From: Desulfobacteraceae bacterium
GTDB taxonomy: Bacteria > Desulfobacterota > Desulfobacteria > Desulfobacterales > JAABRJ01
NCBI GenBank assembly: GCA_011390985.1
Contig: JAABRJ010000520.1
Location: 1 to 13,296, forward strand
Direction of reading: 5' to 3'
DNA length: 13,296 nt
Shown piece by piece: positions 7,506 through 13,296 of the stretch. The translations under genes were made by a program, and so were the position numbers. Under the pieces are notes generated by a model that was not told the DNA's origin, did not search any database, and saw nothing but the letters and a program-made list of their open reading frames with translations. Position 1 is the first letter of the stretch; the number at the start of each line of letters is the position of its first letter.

Positions 7506-8333
7506 TCAGGGTCGCTCTTCGCCCTGGCTCAGCCGGAAAATTTCGACCGTCAGCTCGGGGTTGACCCAGCAGCGTTCGATCTGCAGCCGGAAAACCGTCT
7601 GGGCGGCGCTGAAAACCGACAGCTCGGCTGGAAAAAGGTAACCGGACACGTTCAGGCTGCCCGAAAAATCCACCCCATACAGGAGCGTCTGCCCGTTGTC
7701 AAACATCTCGATCCGCCGCACCCCCCCTTGCCCCTCGGGATCGAGATATATTTTTTCAACCAGCCGCCCCCTGGAATCCCACAGCCGCACCACCTCGCCC
7801 GCGCCGGCAGGGTCCGGTTGCAGCAGGGCGGTCTGGAACGGCCGCAAGGGGATGCGGCCGGTCAGCAGGCAGACGATCTCCTCGGCGCTGATGGCCACCG
7901 CCAGCAGCCGCTGAAGGGTGGCGTCGCTTGCCGCTTTGCGGTAAAACCGCCGCTCGCTGTGGGCGTCGAGGTAAAACCAGGTGCCGTCGTTGGCCAGGGT
8001 GGCGATGGGAACACCAGAGATGTCCCGCAGCAGCAGTCTGAGCTTGTCCGGAGGTTTGCCGACCCAGGCGATCCGCGCGCGTTGGGCGGTGTTTGCCTGC
8101 CAGACTGAGAAGCTTCCCAGGCCCTTGACCGCAAAAAGGCCCGGGTTGCGGGCATCGAATTTGGCCAGGACTTCGCGTGCGGCCGCGGCGGCGGCAAGCT
8201 CCTCGAGCGCCAGGGGCGCGGACGGGCGGCGCTCCGTCAGGCCGCTGCAGGCCGTCAGCCAGGCCGCCAGGCAAACGGCCGCCCACAGGCCCCTGAGGAC
8301 CGGTGAAGCCGGCCGACCAAATGCTCCAGACAT
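7506..8333 (-). CDS. LolA/LolB-like lipoprotein (DUF4292-type)
   Basis: This 275-residue exported lipoprotein has a hydrophobic N-terminus (about 13-28) ending in a lipobox LTAC with Cys29. Its beta-rich body contains FAVKGLGSFSVW (about 67-78), GKPPDKLRLLLRDISGVPIATLANDGTWFYLD and a late FPAELSVFSAAQTVFRLQIERCWVNPEL segment. This pattern fits DUF4292 and the outer-membrane lipoprotein carrier fold (LolA/LolB), which bind lipids or lipoprotein acyl chains. That assignment is from general resemblance, not clear catalytic motifs. The ATG at 8333 has only a weak ribosome site. It follows the TPR lipoprotein gene after 32 nt, suggesting shared transcription and joint work at the outer membrane. 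The C-terminal strands end in EIFRLSQGEE. Confidence 0.72.
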   Translation of the reverse strand: MSGAFGRPASPVLRGLWAAVCLAAWLTACSGLTERRPSAPLALEELAAAAAAREVLAKFDARNPGLFAVKGLGSFSVWQANTAQRARIAWVGKPPDKLRLLLRDISGVPIATLANDGTWFYLDAHSERRFYRKAASDATLQRLLAVAISAEEIVCLLTGRIPLRPFQTALLQPDPAGAGEVVRLWDSRGRLVEKIYLDPEGQGGVRRIEMFDNGQTLLYGVDFSGSLNVSGYLFPAELSVFSAAQTVFRLQIERCWVNPELTVEIFRLSQGEERP

Positions 8334-8365
8334 GCGGGACGCTTTCGGGGGCGGATCCAGACAGC

Positions 8366-10081
8366 TCAGGGCGCGGCACCCCCGCTGAGACTGCGTATCT
8401 TTTGCTCCAGACCGGACGGGTCCGAACCTTTTTTCTCCAATCCGCGCCGGTAGTATTTCAAGGCATTCTGGTGATCGTTCAGTTTGAGGTAGGCATCCCC
8501 GAGGTGTTCCAGAATGACGGGGTCATCGGGCACCAAGCGCACGGCTTCCAGCAGAAAGTGCACCGCCTTGTCGTAAAGCCCTTGCTTGTAGTACACCCAT
8601 CCCAGACTGTCGGTGATGTAGCCGTCGTTGGGCTTGTGCTTCATGGCCGCCTGGACGAGCTGCTCGGCCTCGTCCAGGTTGCGGCCGAGGTCGGCGAAGG
8701 TGTAACCCAAATAGTTGAGCGCGCCCGCATTCTCCGGTTCCAGCTCCAAAACGGTGCGCATGCTGGCAATCGAATCCTCCTTGCGGTCCCACTTGTCGTA
8801 GACCACCCCCAGCCGGAAATGGAGCCGGGCGTCGCGGGGAGCGAGTGCGAGCCCCTCCTTGAGTGCGCCTTCCGCCTTGGCGTATTCCGCCTGCTCTTCA
8901 TAAAAAGACCCGAGGTAGAGCCGAAAATCGGGGTTGTCCGGGGCGTGGCCGATCACCCCCTGAAGGTAGGCGATCGCCCGGTCGACCTGGCCGGCTTCCT
9001 GGTAGTAGAAGGCCACGTGCACGGCCGCGTTTTGGTAAAAGCGGGATTCGGGAGGGACCTTCAGGAAATGCGCCTGGGCGGCGTCTTTCTCGCCCATACC
9101 GTCGCGGGCCACGCCGGCAAGATAGCGCAAGTCGGCGCTTTGCGGCGCACCGGGAAGCATCCCCTCCACCAGGGCTGCGGCGGTCTGGTAGTTTTCGGTG
9201 TCGAGGTAGAGGCTCACGATCTGGCGGATGACCTCGGTATCCGTAAGACTGCGTTTGCCCAGTTCGGCCAGCAGGCTGTCGGCGGCGGCGGTTTTGCCGC
9301 TGACCCGATAAAAATCCGCCAATTCCAGCGACGCGCGGACATTTCCGGGGTTGCGCGCCAGGATATCGCGGTAGGTCTTCAGCACCTTGTCCTGACGACC
9401 CTGGCTGCGGTAGATCGCGATCAGCTCGAAGCGCGGCTCCTCAAGGTCCGGTTCCATTTCAAGGGTTTTGCGAAACGATTTTTCGGCCCGATCGACAAGG
9501 CCCTGACGAGCGTAGATTTGGCCCAGGAAGAAATGGCCGGCATAGGATTCGGGGACCTCGCTGATCAGCCGGGAGTAGACCCGGTGGGCGTTTTTGAGAT
9601 CGTTCTGACTCATGTACAGGCTGCCCAGTGCGAGATAAATCTCCTGCCGCGCGGGATCGAGGACCAGAACCTGTTCATAGGCTTCGATGGCTGCCTGGAA
9701 ATCTTCGAGGTGCTCCCGGATTTTTCCCAAAATGACGAGAAATTCGACTTCCTCCGGCTGCTGGGCGAGGATCGCCTCCACCACCCCCAAGGCGTTGGGG
9801 TAATCCTTTTTGCGCAGATACAGGCCGGCCAACTCGCGCTTCAACAAGAGGCTGGCGGGGTCCATTTCCAGGGCGCGGTTGAGCAGCGCGATGGCCTGGT
9901 CCGGGCGGCCCTGCTTGACCTGGGCGAGCGCTTCCAGGTAGAGAAAATACTGGTTTGTTGGGCGCTCGGTCTCGGGGTCGTCAGCCTGCGGCTGGGGGGG
10001 GGCCGGAGAGACAGCCGCGCAAGCGCTCAAAAGCAGAATGACCACGCCAAGGGTGGTCAAAACAAACACACGGGCTTTCAT
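8366..10081 (-). CDS. TPR-repeat lipoprotein
   Basis: This protein of about 571 residues has a signal peptide (1-20) with lipobox LLSAC (Cys21) and a Pro/Asp-rich linker. About a dozen or more tetratricopeptide repeats then fill almost all the rest, for example the repeats ending in ALEMDP, VLVLDP, TLEMEP, VLELEP and AVRLVP. TPR superhelices act as protein-binding scaffolds; a lipid-anchored one is probably an envelope assembly or trafficking factor, which is inference. The start is uncertain: TTG at 10111, ATG at 10090, GTG at 10084 and ATG at 10081 are all in frame. ATG 10081 (MKARVFVLTT) gives the most typical signal peptide. AGGA lies 11 nt before it, or eight nt before the GTG. The gene lies 47 nt after the sigma-factor gene and 32 nt before the DUF4292 gene. 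Confidence 0.88.
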   Translation of the reverse strand: MKARVFVLTTLGVVILLLSACAAVSPAPPQPQADDPETERPTNQYFLYLEALAQVKQGRPDQAIALLNRALEMDPASLLLKRELAGLYLRKKDYPNALGVVEAILAQQPEEVEFLVILGKIREHLEDFQAAIEAYEQVLVLDPARQEIYLALGSLYMSQNDLKNAHRVYSRLISEVPESYAGHFFLGQIYARQGLVDRAEKSFRKTLEMEPDLEEPRFELIAIYRSQGRQDKVLKTYRDILARNPGNVRASLELADFYRVSGKTAAADSLLAELGKRSLTDTEVIRQIVSLYLDTENYQTAAALVEGMLPGAPQSADLRYLAGVARDGMGEKDAAQAHFLKVPPESRFYQNAAVHVAFYYQEAGQVDRAIAYLQGVIGHAPDNPDFRLYLGSFYEEQAEYAKAEGALKEGLALAPRDARLHFRLGVVYDKWDRKEDSIASMRTVLELEPENAGALNYLGYTFADLGRNLDEAEQLVQAAMKHKPNDGYITDSLGWVYYKQGLYDKAVHFLLEAVRLVPDDPVILEHLGDAYLKLNDHQNALKYYRRGLEKKGSDPSGLEQKIRSLSGGAAP

Positions 10082-10128
10082 CACTGCCATAATCCTAATG
10101 GGTTGGTCCAAGACCAGGAACCTGTCGC

Positions 10129-11133
10129 TCAGTCGGATTGCACCTCGTCGGTGTAGGCCTCGAAGTCAGGGATTTCGCGTTTGAAGAATTCTTTCATTTT
10201 TTTGATGATGTTTTTTTCGACCTGGCGCACGCGTTCACGCGAAATACCATAGCGGTCGCCGATTTCCTGAAGGGTGACGGGGCTGTCGGAAAAAATCCGC
10301 AGGTCGAAGATCTCCAACTCGCGCGCGGTCATTTTTTTGCGAAACTCGGCGACCTTGGCGTGCAGCAGCCCCTCCATCTCCTTTTTGGCCATCTGGTCCT
10401 CGGCCGAGTCGGATGCGGTGCTGAGAAACTCGATCCGCTCGGTGTCCGAATCGTCCTTCAGGGGCGCATCGAGGGAAACATCCCAGGCATCCAGGCGCTG
10501 GTCCATCTCCACGATTTCGCGCTCGGACACCCCGAGCCGCTCTGAGAGCAGCTTGGGCTTGGGGTCGAAGCCCTGGTCGATGAGCTTTTGTTTTTCCTTT
10601 TTGAGCTTGAAAAACAGCTTGCGCTGCCCCTGAGTGGTGCCGATCTTCACCAGACGCCAATTGTCCATGATGAACTTGAGGATATAGGCCTTGATCCAAA
10701 AGGAGGCATAGTAGGAAAACTTGACGTTCTTGTAGGGATCGAACTTCTTGACGGCCTGCATCAGGCCGATGTTGCCCTCCTGGATGAGGTCGAGCAGGTT
10801 CTGCATCCATACCCGCTGAAACTCGAGGGCGATCTTGACCACCAACCGCAGGTTGGCGGTCACCAGCCTGTAGGCCGCTTCCTTGTCTTCGTCCTCGCGC
10901 ACCCGGATCGCCAGTTCTCTTTCCTCATCGCGGGTGAGCAGTTTGTAGGTGCTGATTTCGGTCAGGTACAGCTGCAAGGGGTCAAATTTGACAAGGGCCT
11001 TGTCCGCACCGCCGGTGCCCGCGGTCTTGGCCTTGGGCGCAGCGGCGGCCGGCTTTTTGGCGGCACCCTTTTTGACCGGAGCATCCGGTTTACGTCGGCT
11101 AGGCGACGGTTTGGTTCTGGTTGCGACACTCAT
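10129..11133 (-). CDS. rpoH: RNA polymerase sigma factor, RpoH (sigma-32)-like
   Basis: This 334-residue sigma70-family factor directs RNA polymerase to a subset of promoters. Region 2 is clear: LVTANLRLVVKIAL (90-103), DLIQEGNIGLMQAVKKFDP (115-133) and FSYYASFWIKAYIL (139-152). The RpoH-type box QRKLFFKLKKEK (170-181) closely resembles the heat-shock sigma box. Region 4 ends with the helix-turn-helix VTLQEIGDRYGISRERVRQVEK (286-307). The first 45 or so residues are a Lys/Ala/Pro-rich tail with no sigma domain. Start ATG 11133 follows AAGGA (11147-11143) by nine nt. Position upstream of two lipoproteins suggests an envelope or stress regulon, which is inference. A different housekeeping or developmental sigma subgroup is possible; the RpoH box favours RpoH. 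Confidence 0.85.
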   Translation of the reverse strand: MSVATRTKPSPSRRKPDAPVKKGAAKKPAAAAPKAKTAGTGGADKALVKFDPLQLYLTEISTYKLLTRDEERELAIRVREDEDKEAAYRLVTANLRLVVKIALEFQRVWMQNLLDLIQEGNIGLMQAVKKFDPYKNVKFSYYASFWIKAYILKFIMDNWRLVKIGTTQGQRKLFFKLKKEKQKLIDQGFDPKPKLLSERLGVSEREIVEMDQRLDAWDVSLDAPLKDDSDTERIEFLSTASDSAEDQMAKKEMEGLLHAKVAEFRKKMTARELEIFDLRIFSDSPVTLQEIGDRYGISRERVRQVEKNIIKKMKEFFKREIPDFEAYTDEVQSD

Positions 11134-11243
11134 TCGACGACATCCTTATCTTGACTGCCACCATTGGGCGTCAGGCCCGGATGAGACATTTTGGCTGTGG
11201 ACAAGCAACCCAGCATATGGTAAGCAGCGTCTCGTTTATTTCT

Positions 11244-11320
<77 letters not shown>

Positions 11321-11366
11321 AAAAAATTGAGGGGGTAGCCCCTGGCGGCCGACCCCCTTTTTTTTT
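11321..11366 (+). terminator. Strong intrinsic terminator after tRNA-Arg, probably bidirectional
   Basis: GGGGGT (11331-11336) pairs with ACCCCC (11352-11357) around a GC-rich loop and is followed by nine T (11358-11366), a strong plus-strand terminator. Read on the minus strand the same stem is followed by TCAA and then seven T. It could therefore also end transcription arriving from the convergent ABC permease gene. The 119 nt from 11367 to 11485 are AT-rich and show no gene. Confidence 0.85.
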
Positions 11367-11485
11367 ATCTTAAAAATTTTCCGATGGCAGCCAAACGGGG
11401 ACCGCATTGTTGCCGTAATCGACTTAAAATGGAATTTTATTACAGTAAGCTAAAAAATGCAACTTCAAAAAAGATCTCAAAAAAA

Positions 11486-12538
11486 TCAGCGGTTCCACGA
11501 AAAAAGGCGGGCGCCGAGCACTAGACAAACCGCGGTGATCGCCAGCATGACGGCCAATTCCAGCCGCACCGCCATCAGGCTCGCCCCGTCGTTCATAATT
11601 TTACGCACAGCCGAGATCAGGTGGGTCAGCGGGAAAAACTGGGCCAGGCCCTGGACCCAGCGGGGAGCGCCCTCCAGCGAAAACCAGACCTCCGAGAGGA
11701 ACATCATCGGCCAGGTGATGAAGTTGAGCACCCCGCTGGTAAACTCTTCGCTGACGCCGCGCGAAGCCATCAGAACCCCCACCGCCGTCAGGCTGAGCCC
11801 CCCCACCAGAAAGGTCGCCAGCAGATCTATATAGCGCCCGGCCACCTGGAAATGGAAGATCAGGTCGCACCCCACCCAGACGATCACCAGCGAAAACATC
11901 AGCAGGAAGACCCGAGACAGCAGCTGCGCGCCCAGATATTCCAGGGCTGTCAGGGGCGTGGCCTTGAGGCGCCTGAGGACCCCGTTTTTGCGATAGCGCA
12001 CCACCACGTAGCCGACCCCCCAGAGGGCGCTGAACATCATGTTCATCCCCAGTATACCCGGAAACAGCCAGTCGATGTAGCGGATCCGGACCCCCTGAAT
12101 GGCGTTTTTACGCCCGGCCGCCGGAAGGCCGGACGACGTCCGCAGGCTGTCGTTGAAAACCCTTTCGAGGATATACCCTTTGGGCGAGGTGTCATTGACC
12201 CAGTATTCACGGCTGGCGGCGTCGTTTTTGACGAGAAAGTCGATCTTGTGGCGGTTCAGTTTGGCCAGCCCCTCTTCCAGGGAGCCGATCGGGACGAACT
12301 GGAGGTAGCGGGTTTCCCGGAAGGCGGCTGCAACCCGCATATTTTCCGCTGCGGGCGAAACCTGCGTCAGCGGGAAGACCCCGACCTTGTACTCGGAGAT
12401 TTCCTTGCCGCCGAAAATGAGCCCGAACCCGGCAATGATCAGGAACGGGAACAGAAAATTCCATCCAAATGCCGCCCGGTCCCGGAAATATTCACGATTT
12501 CGGGCCATGAAAATGACCCACAGCCTTTTGACGATCAT
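11486..12538 (-). CDS. ABC-2 type transporter permease
   Basis: This is the membrane half of an ABC exporter, about 350 residues. The first membrane segment (about 22-42, FGWNFLFPFLIIAGFGLIFGG) is followed by a large external part of about 120 residues (about 43-165). Then comes a block of five further hydrophobic segments starting at WLFPGILGMNMMFSALWGVG. This order, with RRLKATPLTALEYLGAQLL between membrane helices, fits the ABC-2 family of drug, lipid or polysaccharide exporters. ATG 12538 is chosen (GAG seven nt upstream). A GTG at 12544 would overlap the ATPase stop as GTGA and adds two residues. It overlaps or abuts the ATPase gene, so the two act as a pair. Substrate is not evident; no biosynthetic genes lie next to it. 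Confidence 0.88.
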   Translation of the reverse strand: MIVKRLWVIFMARNREYFRDRAAFGWNFLFPFLIIAGFGLIFGGKEISEYKVGVFPLTQVSPAAENMRVAAAFRETRYLQFVPIGSLEEGLAKLNRHKIDFLVKNDAASREYWVNDTSPKGYILERVFNDSLRTSSGLPAAGRKNAIQGVRIRYIDWLFPGILGMNMMFSALWGVGYVVVRYRKNGVLRRLKATPLTALEYLGAQLLSRVFLLMFSLVIVWVGCDLIFHFQVAGRYIDLLATFLVGGLSLTAVGVLMASRGVSEEFTSGVLNFITWPMMFLSEVWFSLEGAPRWVQGLAQFFPLTHLISAVRKIMNDGASLMAVRLELAVMLAITAVCLVLGARLFSWNR

Positions 12539-12540
12539 GA

Positions 12541-13296
12541 TCACGCTCGCAGTTTGCGTCCGGTGAGGTTCAGAAAAACGTCTTCGAGGTTGGGCGAACG
12601 GACCGTCAGACCGGTGATGTCGACCCCCCCGGCCATCAGCCGTCGCAGGCAGCCGTGGGTGTCGGTGGTCTGGATCTCAACGTTGCCGTTGACCCGGTGG
12701 AATTGGGCCGCAACGTCTTCCACCGGGCCGTCGAAACCGTTTTCCGGAAGGACGATCGTGATCCCCTCGCAGTGCTGCCGGATGAGGTCCAGCGGCGTCC
12801 CGCGGGCGATGATGCGGCCGTGGTCCATGATGGCGACGTGATCGCAGAGGGCCTGGGCTTCCTCCATGTAGTGCGTGGTGAGAATGATGGTTTTACCCTG
12901 CGCCTTGATGTCCCCGATGATGTCCCACAGGTTTCGGCGGGCCTGGGGGTCCAACCCGGTTGAGGGCTCGTCCAAAAACAACAGCTCCGGGTCGTTGATC
13001 AGCGCCAGCGCCAGCAGCAGCCGCTGGCGCTGGCCGCCGGAGATCTTGTCGTTCATCTGGTCGCGGATGTCCCCCAGGCCGCACTGCTCCAGCAGCGCTG
13101 TCAGGTCGCGGCGGCGGCGGAAAAGGCCCTGCAGGGTTTGCAGGGTTTCAAAAACCGTCAGAAAGGCGAGCAGACCGGTCTGCTGGAACTGGATGCCGAT
13201 TTCCTCGCGGAAGGCCGCGCCCCGGGGAGCGCCCTTGTAGCGGATTTCACCGTCGGTGGGCGCGATAATGCCTTCGATCATCTCGATGGTGGTGGT
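12541..13296 (-). CDS. ABC transporter ATP-binding protein (N-terminus cut by window edge)
   Basis: This is the ATPase partner of the ABC-2 permease. The frame is open to the right edge and the first visible residues TTTIEMIEG are the end of Walker A, so roughly the first 40-50 residues are missing. Visible: the Q-loop region (IGIQFQQTGLLAFLTVFETL), the signature ISGGQRQRL, Walker B LLFLDEPSTGLD with its D-loop, and the switch histidine in ILTTHYMEEAQ. The family's usual C-terminal tail follows, with NLEDVFLNLTGR near the end. It ends next to the permease start, indicating one operon. All the visible ATPase motifs look intact, so it is probably functional. The start cannot be set here. Confidence 0.95.
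   Translation of the reverse strand, partial: TTTIEMIEGIIAPTDGEIRYKGAPRGAAFREEIGIQFQQTGLLAFLTVFETLQTLQGLFRRRRDLTALLEQCGLGDIRDQMNDKISGGQRQRLLLALALINDPELLFLDEPSTGLDPQARRNLWDIIGDIKAQGKTIILTTHYMEEAQALCDHVAIMDHGRIIARGTPLDLIRQHCEGITIVLPENGFDGPVEDVAAQFHRVNGNVEIQTTDTHGCLRRLMAGGVDITGLTVRSPNLEDVFLNLTGRKLRA

Noticed and set aside
10101..10122. Small inverted repeat TGGTC / GACCA between the sigma and TPR genes
   Set aside because: It has only five pairs and no T-tract, within what chance would give.
8303..10156. A 617-codon plus-strand open frame
   Set aside because: It is the shadow of the TPR lipoprotein gene, whose minus-strand frame shows a signal peptide, lipobox and clear TPR repeats. The plus-strand product shows no recognisable domain.
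11191..11219. Possible tRNA promoter TTGGCT, 17 nt, CATATG
   Set aside because: The -10 matches only three of six positions, so it is not strong enough to annotate, although a tRNA promoter must lie nearby.
11621..12841. A 406-codon plus-strand open frame
   Set aside because: It lies opposite the ABC permease and ATPase genes, which have unmistakable family motifs. Long antisense frames are expected at this GC content.

Overview
The window is a gene-dense piece of a GC-rich bacterial chromosome. The gene families and their order suggest a sulfate-reducing Desulfobacterota-type organism (former Deltaproteobacteria): an RpoH-like sigma factor, a TPR lipoprotein, a DUF4292-type lipoprotein, an Mrp ATPase, an ATP-grasp enzyme, a dGTPase-like HD protein, a UPF0280 protein and a HIT protein. 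That taxonomic call is inference from family resemblance; no rRNA or other decisive marker is present. Every protein gene lies on the minus strand, and a single tRNA gene lies on the plus strand.

Layout, read in the direction of minus-strand transcription (right to left). (1) 13296-11486: an ABC-2 type exporter, with an ATPase cut by the window edge inside Walker A and, overlapping it, its membrane permease. (2) 11485-11321: a noncoding gap with a strong, probably bidirectional terminator between the convergent permease and tRNA genes. (3) 11320-11244: tRNA-Arg(TCT) on the plus strand, divergent from the next unit. (4) 11133-7506: an RpoH-like sigma factor, then a TPR-repeat lipoprotein, then a LolA/LolB-like DUF4292 lipoprotein, closely spaced and probably one envelope-related operon. 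(5) 7389-3734: an Mrp/NBP35 iron-sulfur carrier ATPase preceded by a striking 30-bp imperfect palindrome, then three tightly packed genes, two pairs of which overlap: a RimK-like ATP-grasp enzyme, an HD-domain dNTPase-like protein and an ApbE-like UPF0280 protein. (6) 3635-2747: a HIT-family nucleotide hydrolase/transferase and a small LapA-domain membrane protein. (7) 2557-1: mutS, nearly complete and missing only its C-terminal tail.

Most of the content is housekeeping. The least explained parts are the overlapping ATP-grasp/HD/UPF0280 trio, whose joint role is not established, and the palindrome in the mrp leader. No mobile element, CRISPR array, phage gene or defence island is visible. 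No stretch over 300 bases lacks a gene.
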